NCBI RefSeq assembly: GCF_016808095.1
Contig: NC_068971.1
Span: forward strand, 19,704,501-19,768,500
Reading direction: 5' to 3'
Source: Vigna angularis
Lineage: Eukaryota; Streptophyta; Magnoliopsida; Fabales; Fabaceae
DNA length: 64,000 nucleotides
In this document: positions 12,264 to 24,974 of the stretch, in pieces
Layout: every line of letters starts with the position of its first letter
Position numbering within the stretch: position 1 is the first letter of the stretch
Notes under the pieces: model-generated
Database searches by the model: none
What the model saw: the letters and a program-made list of their open reading frames with translations, nothing else
Told to the model about the DNA's origin: nothing
Position numbers and translations under genes: made by a program

Positions 12264-12551
12264 TTATTTTTTTAACTTATTTTGATAAACAGGTGTTAAA
12301 CGAAGACATACATATAACAACAAATTTAAACAAAAGTTAAAAGTACACGCAACCATATTCTTATTTATTGGATTGGCAGAGGCCAACTTTTTATTTTACA
12401 ACAAACTCGAAAAACACACAATTATTCAGACAAAGCACTGGAAATTCTAATGCAAAACAGAGAGATGGTAGCTCCATGTTTAACACAGCAAGTGTTAAAT
12501 GTCAACAGTATAATAAGTGAAAGTATACTTAATTCATTCATTAGATATTGA

Positions 12552-13066
12552 TCAACAATTACGCCTATAATCGGAGCATGGTGGTGGCGGTGGTGGCTCT
12601 GATGATGTTGGTGGCGTTGGTGTTGTCGAGGATGGATTGCAACTTCTATAACTCTGACCCGGAGGACAATTAACAGCAGCATTATTAGGATCTCCTGTCT
12701 GAAACGTCCCTTCTGCATAAGAGTGAATGTCATTACGTTAACTACAGTTATCTTTTCTCAGAAAAGAATTGTCTCAATTTGCTTGCTTCAACTATACCTA
12801 AACATGTTTTTCATCTACTTCTAGTGATCAGTAAGAAAAATCAGATAAAAGAAAAAGAAAATAAGATAAAAGTGCACCAAAATAAGTTATAAGAAGCAAG
12901 TTTGGTGAGTTTGAAGTGTGATATTGGTATGTTTGGTGCATAGGAGAAATGAGCAAGTGTAGAGAGGTTAGAGAGTATGATTACCCTTGAGTTCTCGAGC
13001 CATAGTTGAAGCAGGAAGGAAGAAAAGAGAAGCAAAGAGTAAGAAAGCAATGAAAATGGCCTTCAT
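12552..13066 (-). CDS. Small secreted cysteine- and proline-rich peptide, two exons
   Basis: Exon 1 is 13066-12985 and exon 2 is 12712-12552, with a GT..AG phase-1 intron between; the spliced frame is 80 codons plus TGA. Residues 1-22 form a clear signal peptide (MKAIFIAFLLFASLFFLPAS, then TMA), so the product should enter the secretory pathway. The mature part of about 58 residues has four cysteines (43, 52, 73, 80), a CPPGQSYRSC segment, a Ser/Thr/Pro linker with six prolines in a row (67-72) and ends CSDYRRNC. I do not recognise the family; the pattern suits an apoplastic signalling or defence peptide, but that is inference. The start is the first ATG after a TATA box 78-86 bp upstream. 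The gene is intact and too short for simple ORF scans. Confidence 0.82.
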
Positions 13067-13143
13067 GTTTGGAAAGTGTTTGATAATGCTTAGTATATGT
13101 TATTCACTTTTCCCTTTGCATTGGTGTGAAGAGTGTTGTCATG

Positions 13144-13152
13144 TATTTATAG
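13144..13152 (-). promoter_or_regulatory. TATA box of the secreted peptide gene
   Basis: CTATAAATA on the minus strand, 78-86 bp before the ATG, at a normal plant spacing for a short 5' leader. Confidence 0.7.
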
Positions 13153-13668
13153 TCACAAATGCAGTGGAGTAGGGACCTGTATACAGTGCTACTAGAAGAC
13201 TTGCAGAAAGACTTGATGCAGTGCTTCAGAAAACGCCTGCATGGTTTAATTTTAGTTAGAATATTTTGACTAATTCTCATAATCATAGCTTGATAGTATT
13301 AAAATTTTCTACTTAGAATTCTTGACTCGGTCGTACATGATAAAATTTTTTTATTTCACTCCTCTTTATAAAAAGACAACTTCTATTTGAGGAAGTTTAA
13401 AACAATTGTTTTTATGGGAACGAAGACTATCGTATTAAATAATTATTGGAAGAAAAAACAAATATAGACCAATGGAAAATGGGATAGAGGCTTTAGGGTA
13501 TTTCTTGGAAGTTGAATATTTATTCATGGAAAATTCATTTTGAAACAAAACTTATTATGTTTTTAATCTTATAACCTAGACTATATTATTCGATATTTTA
13601 AATGTGTTTATAATAAAAAAACAAATTTCATAATTTTAAATTGACACTAGATTTATTCTCTTAAATAT

Positions 13669-15711
13669 TGTAAGGGGTATGAAATATTAATATATAATGT
13701 ATATTGTAAGAAAGAAAGTTGATTTGAATGTATGTCATTATGTATTGAAAATAAGTATATATACATAAGAGTATCATCTAAATTAGGAATGTAATCAGGT
13801 ATATCATTACAAAATATTTACTAACCTAATTATGATTAGTTTAATTACAGGATAGTAATGGCTAGTTGGCTTAATTTTTGAAGAATAATTTGTATTCTAT
13901 CACATCCATACAATCTAAGTGAGAGGTTCACAAATCCTTAGATTGGTTTGAAAATCACCAAAAAAAACTTGAGATAGGTCTTTAGGAAGATGTCAACGAT
14001 CTAGTGACGAGAAGGGACATGAACTCATGTTTGACCACGTGCTACCTTTTCCCAAACAAAGTGAATATTCATCTCAATGATGCTACACATTATCAACATT
14101 ATCACAATAATACCAAAGTAGCTTTGAGAGAGAGAAAAATGAAGCTCTAGTAAGAGATTGCGGAGCCAACAAGATTTAGCAACAACATTTGCAACACCTT
14201 GGTATTCAGCCTTTGCAGTAGAACGAGAGATAATGTTGGCGCTTTGAAGACTAATAGATGAGGTTATCACCAAGAAATACACAGTAACTAAATTTGGAGC
14301 GTTTAGTGTCAGGACATCCATCCCAATCAAGTGTAAGAAATAAGTTTCTCAATAGAAGGCGGATAGAGGTGTAAACCATACTGTAAGGTTCCCTGGAAAT
14401 ACCACAGAATGTGTTTCAATGCTACATGTGCTCAATGGGCATGCATGTGAATATAGATCTATTGAAAAACATATGGAATTTCAGGGTGAGTGAATGTGAG
14501 ATATTATAGGATGCCGACAAGACTTTGGTACATAGTGGTTTCCTCATATAGTGTATAGGAGGATGTATGGAGCTTCTGCTTACTATCAACCAGACTAGTA
14601 AAAGGATTACAAGAGGTCATGTCTGCACGTGCAATAATGTCACTAGGATAACTGTTGTGATTAAGGAACATGCCACTTGCATGTCTTGTCACAACAATCC
14701 CAAGAAAATAACTCAAAGGTCCAAGATCTTTCATAGAAAATTCAGAGAAAAGGAGTGCCACAATAGATTTACGAAGGAAAGTGATGAGAATGATGTCATC
14801 AACATAGAAGAGCATGTATGTCATGTCAGAATCACGTTGGTAGATGAAGAGAGAGTGATACGAAGCACTATGTTGGAACCCAATTGTAGAAACATAGTCA
14901 TCAAAGTGTTGGTACCAAGCACGAGGCACTTGACTCAAACCATAAAGAGATTTCCTCATGTGACAAACATGATCAGGATGAAGGGGATATCAGAAACTGA
15001 ACGATTGATGCATGTATACAGTCTCATGTAGATCACCATGGAGAAAAACATTTTGAACATCCAACTAATGAATAAGGTAGGATTTGGAGAGAGTAATGGT
15101 GAGAATCGTGCTAATGGTTGTGAGTTCCACCACAAGACTAAACATCTCATCACAATCCACACCTACAATTTGAGACCTACCATCGCGTACAAGATGATCT
15201 TTGTAATGCTAAAAAATACCATCAAATTTCTTTTTATGTTTGAAAATCCACATACAGTAAATGATATCAACATTACAAGATCGTGGAACCAAATCCCATG
15301 TATTATTTTTAATTAGAGCATCAAAATTCAAACTGCATGGTAGATTTCCAATTAAGGGCCTATAAAGCAAGGGTTAGATTTTTGGGAAGAGGTGATACCA
15401 TCATATTAGCAATGAAAACAAAAAAGTTAACGAGATTTCTGGGTTTTTTGAATCAGTCATGCTATAGGTGTCCATGGTCCTACTAGAAAGGGCAGGTTGC
15501 GATGGAGGGGTAGAATTCAGAGGCAAGATAGGCTATTTGATGTAGGAAAGGTAGATAAGCTAGTCGTGGAGTTTGATGTGCTGGATGAAGGGAAGGATAA
15601 TCTTGTAGGTTTAGGCAAAGGCTTCGACTCAGGGTTGGTCCTTAGCTGAACAAGGGAGGGATGTATGTCATCAGTGAAATTGTCATAAGTAGAGATAAAG
15701 GAGGAAGGCAT
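13669..15711 (-). pseudogene. Decayed copia-type pol (reverse transcriptase and RNase H)
   Basis: Minus-strand pieces in several frames read as copia reverse transcriptase: LDVQ-like 'SWMFKMFFSMVIYMR' at about 15060, SLYGLSQVPRAWYQHFDDYV and the catalytic YVDDIIL at 14959-14740, then FSMKDLGPLSYFLGI. RNase H follows at 14330-14025, with ISRSTAKAEYQGVANVVAKSCWLRNLL. Frameshifts and stops separate the parts, so it is dead. A possible 3' LTR (TG..CA, about 13669-13908) lies downstream, but its partner is not visible and the upstream edge is uncertain. Confidence 0.8.
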
Positions 15712-16559
15712 ATAAGCAAAAGGAAATTGTATTTCATAAAATATTATATGTCACGATATTATTACCTTTCTATGGGGTCGATGACACATCTACTATCTCC
15801 CTTCGATCTTCTTTTTTCATTTGTATTAGTATATCCATTCGCCCCAAACTACGGGACCATTATCCCTTCTACAAGTGCCACCTCTGTTCTTGCATTACAC
15901 ACTGTTTTCGGCGGTGTCGCTAGTGCCACCGGTTACATTTTCCCATCATCCCTTTTCTTCATTAAGCTTGCATGAAGAAATCCCTTCTCTAGTTCCAAAT
16001 GTATGACCTTGCCTCCGACTGACGAGTTTTCTTTGTCGAAGTCATCAATGACGACGCCAATCACCTTCATGGTCATCACTAGCTCTATTGTCGAACCACC
16101 GTGCTCGTCCCTTCTATTGATCTGATACATTCCATTATATGTTTTCTTGTATTGATTTGGATTATGTTTATAAATTGATAATTGTTCAGGTTGGAGATAT
16201 GAAAATGGCAATGAATGGTAAAATTGGGAGACGTGATTAATTATGTTATGGTGTTATGTCGTGGCTCATGAGTGTAAAGTTTGAAAAGGTCATGCGATTA
16301 ACTGTGTTCTTTTTGTTTGATGGATTGTCTTTGTGCGTGTTAAATAATGATAGGTTTGGATGTTGTTTGATGATCAGTGAAAATGAAGAGAAGGTGACGA
16401 AGTGTTTGTGATTCTAAAAAAGGCAAATCAAAGATGAATCTAAGAAATAATGGAAGATGACTAGTGACCAAACAATTCATAGTTGGATATTTGGTTGATG
16501 GAATTTCAAATTAAATAGAGGGATGGTGAAGAAGAAGAATTAGATTGTGATATTAATTG
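15712..16559. other. Unassigned stretch
   Basis: Short unrelated frames only; no domain recognised. Confidence 0.3.
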
Positions 16560-16827
16560 ACAAATTTTATTGACATATTGCTTCGTCGATAATTACAGAA
16601 GGATTTTATTGACATATTTTTTTCATGGACAATTACCAATGAACTTTACTGACGAAGTTTTCTATCGATTACCTACAAAATTTTTGTTCCTTCAACCAAT
16701 TTTACCGATGAAGATTTTACCAATAGATTTTTATCCTCGGTATGTTGTTGGTAATTTTGATTTACCGACTAATTTTAAACATTACCTACGAATTTTGACA
16801 ATGAGTATATTAATTTTTCTTGTAATG
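16560..16827. mobile_element. End of a CACTA-type transposon
   Basis: The sequence ends ...TTTTTCTTGTAATG; on the other strand this is CATTACAAGAAAAAT, close to the CACTACAAGAAAAA terminus of plant CACTA elements. Inside it are many copies of 'ttaccgacgaa/ttgacgaa' variants, the usual subterminal repeats. The other end was not found. Confidence 0.55.
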
Positions 16828-17413
16828 ATTTCAAACTTTTGAGTTAATTTCCACTTAATAACATCTAAATACTTTTAAATTTCAGGTTCCTAATCCAGAC
16901 AATGCCATATTAATCAGTTCAAAGACCTCACTAAGTCATTTCTAAACAAAGTTAAAACATAGTTTTCATACATAGCCACACATGTCAAAGTAAAATTCAC
17001 TACATTCAATAAGGTCAACAAACTAAATTACAAGTCCCAAGTTGGGAAAAACATCAACAATATACAAGCATAAAATTATTTTCCCTCACTTGTTACACAC
17101 TTCAAACAGCTTTAAAACATCAATCCTCCTCTAACTCCACATGATGATCTATCTACACATAGAAACATCACAAGAATAATCATGGCATACCGTTATGATC
17201 ACTGATCAACAAAGGCTCATATAGATGATGCAAATAACACATGCAAGCAAAGTAAGCTCACATGCAAGATGCAAAATATTTTTTATAGAGAAAAAGGGAG
17301 AAAATCAACTTACTCAGATTAAGAAAGTGCATATATATTTGTCATGTGACTACATTTGTAGATCGTCAAATATTTTCGTCTTTGTTGGTTGATCTCACCT
17401 CGACGCTCGCTAC
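16828..17413. other. Unassigned stretch
   Basis: AT-rich sequence with no gene or repeat border seen. Confidence 0.3.
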
Positions 17414-18045
17414 GTGTCTAATGCGCACTACTGTTCGTCCCTTTTTCGCATTGATGTTCACACTCTAGCTCCAGTGGCACCCTGTTTCATATTTGGTTGC
17501 TCGTCATTTTCGCTCGTTCCTGCACTAACTCTGGTGATACAAGGTTTTAGATATGGTTGCTCGTTGTTTTCAATCGTTGTTATTCCAACTCTAATGCCAC
17601 CCGTTTCAAATTTGGTTGCTCGCCATTCGTGCTTAGGTTTTGCTCTTTTCCTACGTTGGTTGTTGCTCTATTATCGCCCTTACCTACACTGTCCAACGTC
17701 TGCGCCTCCAACCTCCATGCCAGTGTTCGTGAACCCTAGTGCCATCATTTTCACACATCCATTTGTTGGCTCTGATCATGAGTTTGCTCAGAATGTCTTT
17801 AGTCGTCGATCAATGTTTGCGTCGTTGCTTCTTGTCTTGCCTTTGTGTTGCTACTTCCTATCTTGCCTTCGTGCTAGTTTCAAAAATAGTTTTTGTTGTT
17901 GTTGTTGTTGGAATACTACATCAATTTTGAAGAGAATTAATGATAAATATGTACAAGTTATCACATCGACAAAGTCAACATCGAGTCCAAAATTAATGCA
18001 ATATGTTAAAAATAACTGATTTAAAATGTTATTTTTGTACTAGTG
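17414..18045. mobile_element. Right end of a second CACTA-type transposon
   Basis: Ends TTTTTGTACTAGTG, the complement of CACTAGTACAAAAA, a typical CACTA terminus. The preceding 600 bp hold a long frame made of three related segments with 'tttggttgctcg'; this is repeat structure, not a recognised protein. The left end is unknown. Confidence 0.5.
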
Positions 18046-18088
18046 TAGTTTCTCCTTAAAGAAAAAAGATATACAAATTGTATTATTA

Positions 18089-19363
18089 AGTCAAAAGCCT
18101 CAAATGGTTCTCGTATTTGTACTGAAATCTCAATTCGTTTCTCAAGTTTGAAGTTGTCTCAACTGGGTCCTCATTTTTTAAAATGTGTAATCAATAAACC
18201 ATTTCCGTTAAGTAAAAAAAAACAATGTTAAAATGTGCTAAGGTGTAATATTTAGTGAAACATATGTCATTTTTGAATAATTTAAGTTATTGACGTGTTA
18301 TTTCATCCTTTTTAGTCATGCGTTGTTTGCCCTAACATTTAAATTAAGCCTAACATTGTTCATCTTCTTCTTCAAAAATTGATCAACTAAGAAATGTATC
18401 GTTCTTCTTCATCCTACACTTATAATGGTCAGAAAAGACAAGCTACTATGCTTTTTCCACCACCCAAAAACTCCAAGTCAGACCAGCCACCTCCAACAAC
18501 CTTCACTTTTATATTAGAAACCCAAACAAACCCCATGGTGCAACCACAAACGATGAGTACCCAAAACACAAGAGACGGAAAAAACCTAAATCATTGGATC
18601 ATGAACATCAGGCTCGCACCACCAACATGTAGAGATGAATCAAAAAATCAATTCGCAACCCAAATCGCCAAACGAACCTAAATCACAAGAATCATAAACC
18701 CAAAATGCGAAAACCCTAATGCCCAAATTTGCAATTTCAGAAAGTCTAATTTCAAACCCTAAATTTTACTATCAAGAACCACAAATCGCAAAGAACACAG
18801 GTAGAAAAAAACCCCAAAACCCCAAGGTCGAAGGCCACATGCGATTTCCCTTCACCGCAAACTGTCGTGCCTGCCACTGAAAAACGTCCCTACATCGTGA
18901 GTTGAACCAGAGAGAAAAAAAAAGGAAGAAGATAGGCCCCCATCCTTGCACCACGAACCAAAAATGGAGAGAAGGAGAAGAAAGGTACCTCCCTTAACAA
19001 CATATGTGCGCACGAAACCGAGAAACCCCGCGAGATTGAGTTCTTTTTGAGAGAGAAACAAAACATTGGGGATTAAATTAGGGTTATCTGTGTCTCCAAT
19101 TAGAGAATCAATTAAATGCAAATAAAATGAAAAATTAAATAACAATTTCAGAAAATAAATTAAATATGTATTCCACATAAGAAACTCAATCACATCACCT
19201 GTGCCACAATCAACACACTCTAACGTTGTTTTTGTCTGCTTAATGTAAATGGTCTATTTTTTACACATTTTAAAAAATTAGGATTCAATTGAGACAACTT
19301 GAAACTTGAGTACTGAATTGAGATTTCAGTACAAATATGAGGACCATCCGAGGGCTTTAACCT
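18089..19363. mobile_element. Non-autonomous Mutator-type element, 1.27 kb
   Basis: Terminal inverted repeats of about 120 bp include TTTGTACTGAAATCTCAATT at the left (near 18117) and the same sequence inverted near 19337-19318. The flanks gtattatta and ttattatta match at 8 of 9 positions. The interior (18394-19060) has coding-like composition but no recognised domain. Confidence 0.65.
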
Positions 19364-20264
19364 TTATTATTATTGTAAAATAAGAATTGTTTTTATACTT
19401 ATATATTGTAATTTGACATTATCTCTAATTTATGTGGAATCTTCAATGCACTCTATGCGTTCATATTGACATCTTGTCCGTTAGACTAGATGTTATTGGT
19501 GATTTGATATCGGTTCAATAACAAGTAGCATAATGGGTGTAATAAATTTTTTTAAGTTAGACTCTAACACCAAAGTAAGAAGTGGATGTTAAGTCTAATG
19601 CGATCTTACAAAATCGACTTATAAGACGAGATTTTCCTGTACTTATATTGTAAATTAACTTTATTGTTACTCGATGTGGAATCTCTAATACACGTCTCTC
19701 ATGTTAAGGCATGTACGTATCAAGCGTGAGACTAGATATTTGTGACTAATACAATAGTGGCTAGATAATGGGTGACACGATAGGTTTGATAATAACAAAT
19801 ATTGATAGGATATACTTTGAATGACTCTAATATTGTATTAAAAAAGTTATTTTAAGCCTAACTTATACATACAAAATTGACTCGTAAGATAGAGATTATT
19901 TTCACTTATATTATAAATTAGTTTTATCACTAATCAATGTAGAAGGTTTATAAGTATCAAATTACTTGTTATTATACTTTATTTAGACACCTAATTTATA
20001 TAACATTAATTACTTTTTTCAACAACAAAAATCTAACACCCTATTAGATAAACAATCATCACAACTTTTGATTCAAACTTTAAATTTCAAATTTTAAATT
20101 GAAAGATTTGATTGAATATCCTACCAAATTAACCAACATCTTGCCATTAAAAAATTACGTAATACAAATAAAATCCCTAAAAAACCTCAGTAGAAGGAAA
20201 GGATGTCAACTGCCACATTTGTCATTGGGTTTGAATGAAAAAAATACAAATCAAAAGATAAATA
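19364..20264. repeat. Two or three degenerate copies of a dispersed repeat
   Basis: The phrase 'cttatattgtaaattaactttat..ctcgatgtggaatctc' recurs near 19395, 19645 and 19905, each preceded by 'aaaatcgacttataag(a)' variants. I recall similar sequence as a common legume repeat; element type and borders were not determined. Confidence 0.4.
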
Positions 20265-21870
20265 AAAAGGCCTGGTTTTTAAGAAATCCATTATGATTCA
20301 CCTCCCTTTCCTGGAAGTGAACTTAAGTCTATTTTCTCTCCTTAAGTCTTTTGAATTACTAAGTAATTGTTTATGCATAGCATGTTTTTTTTTAAAAAAA
20401 AAATGAAAAATAAGTTTTTATAGTAGTTTTGCATTTAAGTCAAGCGAGGATGAACTACATTATAAATTTAAGAGTGACCTTCCATTCTTTGGTGAGAATA
20501 CTAGTGCATTATCATACCTAGCATAGGAAAAAAGAATAGAAGAGTTTCATCCATTCTTAGTTAGGCATGGTAAATATCATATATTTAGTTTATGCATCTT
20601 TAGGCTTATAGGATGTGCAAGTGGATGGTGGAATCAAAGACAATATAAGGTTGAGAGATGTAGAAAATCTTTGATTGAAAAATGGTGTGACTTGAGAGCA
20701 TGCATGAGAAGAAAATTTGTTCCTTCTTCCTTTGTGATAAACAAAGAGCAAATATGTGAGATGAGAGAACTCATTAAAAGAGGAAAAACTTTTCTAAAAA
20801 GTGTAGAAGGGTTCTTTGAAAGATAAGATGAGTTTAAAGAAAAAGTGAGAAAGCTCTTGAATGACAAGAGAAAAAAAAGATTCAAAGAATAAGAGATGAA
20901 CAAATGAGAGAGATAGAAAACAAAGAAAGAGTTGAAAGAAAACAATATCTTGACACCTTAGAAGAAGAGCTTAGAATTCTTAGTGAAAAAAAAGAAAAAT
21001 CCAAGAGGACTTAAGGAAGATTAAGCGAAGAAGAGAGGAAGACAAGAGAAGGAAGAAAAGAAAAAGAACAAAGAGAGAAAGAGGAATGAGTAAGAAGAGA
21101 AAAAAAGGCGGAGGAAAGAAAAAGAGAGTATGAAGAGAAAAAGATAAAAGAAAGGAATGAGAAAGAAAAGAGAGAAAAAGAAGAGAAGAGGAAGAGTTAC
21201 TAAAGTCCCTTACCACTCCCACAATTATGGTTGAGACTAAGATGATGAAGAGAGTTTTCTAATCCTTGAACTTTTCTTAATACATCCAACCATCTTCTAT
21301 AACTCCAACTTTTACTTTTGAAAAAATTTCAACTTCTTTTTCACCTCCCACTTTTTTTAACTCCTTAACTTTTTCCAAATCAAATGTTAAGTTGATGTTA
21401 CCTTCTAGGATACAATTAACTCAAAGTAAACACAAACAATTTTATGGAGTATACCTTCAAAATTTTCAAGTAAATTCTTCTAAAATTAACATAAGGTCTT
21501 CTTCAAATCTTTCATCTAGATACATGTTTTTGTGGCACATCAGATTATTGGATTTGTGTTTGATGACACTTGCATATAGATCTTTGATCCTAGTGGAAAG
21601 ATACACAAATTAAAAAATAATAAGAATAGAATTTTTGTCATAAAAGAACACGAAGATTTGAGGACAACTCCTTTTCAAAAGAGGGGTATGATGACATATC
21701 TCTAAAAGTTGACTCTTGTTTTGGAAAGGATAGTCTTTCAAACACATACATCCAACACAAGACAAATAAAAGCTTTAAAGATGCTCCTACTCTCTAAGAC
21801 CTTAATCATTCATTTGATTTAAGGTGTATCATTCTTAGGAGCTATATTCTTCATTTACTCACTATCATAA
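20265..21870 (+). pseudogene. Gypsy gag remnant, copy A, left part
   Basis: Conceptual translation near 20450-20830 shows gag-like features: DLPFFGENTSALSYLA, GCASGWWNQRQ and MRRKFVPSSFV, matching the usual Tyr/Trp-rich core and 'RFVP' end of Ty3/gypsy gag. A long Lys/Glu-rich coiled-coil stretch follows (20830-21220). Stops and frameshifts make it non-functional. A close copy sits at 41386-44215; this copy is split by a solo LTR at 21871. Confidence 0.6.
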
Positions 21871-23202
21871 TGATAACGGTTGAAAAATCGTTATTTTTAG
21901 ACTTAATTTTGATATTAAAAACACCCTTTATGACTTAGAAACTAGCTTGAAATCATGTTTTTGCTTAAGTTGTGAGAATAAGAGAGTTGAAGGTGGTATT
22001 ATTGGTTTTGTGCTTGTTTTTCCTTGTTTTGATAGGAATTAAGATGAATTGGATGAAGAAGTTGAAGTACCAAGGAGCTGGAGTCAGGAAAGGCTGGAAA
22101 GGTGACGCATAGAAGAATCGTAGATAGCGTTGAGCGTCAGTTTGGGGCGTTGAGCGCCAATTTGGAAGTGCAACCATTGTTTCACGCCTGGGCGCCACTG
22201 CTGAGCGCCAATTTGGTTCTGCAACCACTATTTCACGCTTGAGCGCCACCGCTGAGCGTCATTTGAGTGTCGCAACTACCGCTGAGTGCCTTTATGGGGC
22301 GTTGAGCGCTGACGACGTGGGCTTGGACCTGTTTTATGTTATTTTTATAAGTTATTTAAGGTTTTGGACATTCTAGGGTTCATATCTTTTGAAAGAAAGA
22401 GGCGAAAACACACCCCTTGGAGGCAGATTTTGGTCGCGGAAGCTCCGATCTTCAACTTTTAGGGTTTTATCTTTCATTCTTTTCCATATTTTCATCTAGT
22501 TTCACCATGTCTATGGTGAACTAAACCTCCATTGTTGTTGGGGAAACGATGTAATCCTTTGAAACTCTCATGTATTGAATTTATTTATATTATAAATGTT
22601 TTACTTCATTAATTGTTAGGGTTTTTCCTCTACGCTCTATGCATGCTTTGTTTAACTCATTCAATTGCATGATTATTGATTTTGTCAATATGGACACATA
22701 TGGAAAAATCTAGAACTGGGAAAATTCTCTCAAACGCAATATTACCTAGACATAGAGATAGGAGGGTTGGTTTCCTTTAAGCTTCTGTGCAAATGTAATG
22801 CATAATTAATTGTTGGGGATACAAGACATTGTGAACTAGTAATTAAGAGTAGGCTTTCTTCACCGAGACATCGGGTTTAAGGTAAATTAGAAAGTGGCAT
22901 TAACAATAATGAAGAAGATGAATTCATAAATACATGAGAGTGGATAGGATAAGTCGAAAACCCCAATAACATAATCATTCCATACTTTATATCAATCACT
23001 TGTGCCTTCTTCAAGTCAATTGATCAAAACTTGCATTCATATTTATTTTTTGCACTATAAACACTATGATTTTGTTCACAAGTCTTATTTAATCAAGAAA
23101 CCATATGAATGTCTAGGCCGTGAGTCTCTTGGGAAACGATAACTTGGTCTTACCATTTATTATTACTTGATACGATTCGGTACACTTGTCGGAGTGTTAA
23201 CA
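21871..23202 (+). mobile_element. Solo LTR of the Athila-like family
   Basis: 1332 bp starting TGATAACGGTTGAAAAATCG and ending GTGTTAACA. CATAA is duplicated at 21866-21870 and 23203-23207. It is the reverse-complement relative of the LTRs at 417-1731 and 4185-5293, sharing the 'cttaccatttattattacttgatacgattcgg' region in parts. Near 22120-22310 it has repeated 'gttgagcgccaatttgg' motifs. A solo LTR arises by recombination between the two LTRs of a full element. Confidence 0.88.
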
Positions 23203-23560
23203 CATAACAATTGTTTAATTTGTGTTATAAGATGGGTATTTGACCCTGGTGGAAAAGAGACATAATGACTCCAAAGAAGATTAGGAAGTTTGCCTTAGCC
23301 CAAGTTGAAGATTTGAGGGCAAATCATTTTCAAGAGGGAGAGGATGATGACATACCCCGATGATGGCATACCCCCTAACCATGGTCAAACATCTATAAGA
23401 AGATTTGAAGTCATCTATGAAGATGGTCTAAACTCTATCTTTTGGACCACCATTGAAGTCATCATGGAGCCTAACTTGGAGTACTATGGGTTTAATTTAG
23501 GCCATATAGCTCGGCCAAGTAGTATAGGTTTTTTAAGGCTTATATTAAGGCCTCATTAGC
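23203..23560 (+). pseudogene. Gypsy gag remnant, copy A, right part
   Basis: Continues copy A behind the solo LTR: 'atgactccaaagaagatt' followed by a frame with LAQVEDLRANHFQEGEDDD, which has a counterpart at 44037-44125 (LAQVQDLRRNPFQDRGDDN). Downstream similarity to copy B fades after about 23450. Confidence 0.55.
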
Positions 23561-24040
23561 GTAGAATTTTTCCTTAAGCTAGACATCCAAACCATGTGGA
23601 AAATATGTGTCATGTGTCATGCTTCCATTAGAGAGGATTTAGCTTTAATAGTGGTCATATGACATTCTAGGAATGGAGAGAATTTTTCTTTATGAGTGAC
23701 CACATGTCCTCCCCTTATTGGAGAGGATTTGTGGACACTTGTCCACTCTTTAAAAGGCTTCATTTTCGGCCAATGACTGCAAAGGTGGAAAATCATGTTT
23801 TTAGGATTTTTAAAAGACACTCTTGTCTATAATAGATAAAGGTGTCTAGCTGATAGTTTCCGTATTTACAGCCTCTATCCTTAATGATCCACCTATCCAT
23901 TGCATCCTTTTAACTTTGACCCAACATAGCTAGGAGATTGTTATCATTATCTAATTGAATTTTTAATTCAATTAACTATCTATACAAACAAATTTTGTAT
24001 TCAACAATGTGAAATATTTTTTTTTCTTCAAATTCTGTAT
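23561..24040. other. Unassigned stretch
   Basis: Probably the tail of the gypsy remnant; 'ggagaggattt(a/g)' recurs at 23631 and 23721. No gene seen. Confidence 0.3.
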
Positions 24041-24260
24041 TTTAAATTAGGGTTAAATATGTTTTTAGTCCCTAAACTATCAAATGTTTTTGGGTTTAGT
24101 CCCTCTTCCAAACTTTATTTCACTTTCATTCTTCTCCTTAATGAAACTGTAATTTTTAGTCCTAAAAAACGAACGACATTAAATTTTCAGTGAACTGGCT
24201 AAGAGTGTGTCACGGATGTCACGTTAGAAATTGAAAATCTAAAATTCAAGTGAAAATGCT

Positions 24261-24560
24261 TTGGTCATTTTCTCTTCCTCGTTACCATGGCTAACGACCC
24301 TTCTCCCTCTCTCTGCCTCGGCCTCCACCCCCGACACCATCACATTCGTCCCAGCCTTCCACCTCGACCCCACCGCCCTCTATCGCCTCTTCGGAAAGCT
24401 TTTCATCCTCGTTCTCTCTGTCTACAACAGCCCAATGGGTTGTTCCTGCTGGGTGCACGACGCCAAGCTGTTGGGCCGAGTTCATATCACATTTAACCTC
24501 TTTACTTCCCTCTCTTACTCCAATACCTTCCACTTCTGTGGCTCAACCTAGTTGGGTTGA
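24261..24560 (+). pseudogene. DUF1005-like gene fragment (left arm)
   Basis: The frame from 24261 contains FVPAFHLDPTALYRLFGKLF, then SVYNSPMGCSCWVHDAKLLG and GRVHITFNL; after a frameshift, the bases at about 24534-24560 can read FHxxWLNLVG. This order (FHL.., LSVY.G..G..CGV..KLLGRV, VFH.GWL.LG) is what I know of plant DUF1005 proteins, whose function is unknown. It lacks the rest of the protein, so it is a captured fragment. A diverged copy lies inverted at 26928-27110. Confidence 0.6.
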
Positions 24561-24974
24561 CTTTGAACGTGTGTATTATAGTTTATAATAATGTTAATTT
24601 TAAGTTTTGTGTTAATTAGGGAATAGATCTTTTAATGTTTGTCTAATGTAGTTAGCAGGAATCGCTTACTGTTTATATTTTGCAGCAGGTTTGGGACCGA
24701 AGGGGTTTGACTCTAATAGAAGGATTAGTCTCTTGTAACATGATAAACTAATTATTTGTTAAAAGAGATACTAATGTTCAGTGTGTGATATGCTTTTAAA
24801 TAGAACTATTTTTGAAGGAAGGCAAATTTAAGAAAAGATAGATATGGATTTAGGGTGATGTGTGAGACAAGAAAGAATATTGAATGAGACACTCATGTGG
24901 TGTGATTTGTGAAACTGAGACTAGACTTGTGATCTGTTAGGAGAAAAGTACATTCCGGAGATAAATAAGAAAAA

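Noticed and set aside
12422..12733. 103-codon minus-strand frame
   Set aside because: Another frame over exon 2 of the secreted peptide gene; the spliced model has a signal peptide and valid splice sites and is preferred.
14567..15316. Plus-strand frames of 154 and 92 codons
   Set aside because: Antisense of the copia reverse transcriptase remnant.
17414..18019. 201-codon plus-strand frame
   Set aside because: Made of internally repeated segments within a CACTA end; no recognisable domain, and overlapping frames are equally open.
20980..21222. Leu/Phe/Ser-rich minus-strand frame
   Set aside because: Antisense of the Lys/Glu-rich gag coiled-coil region.
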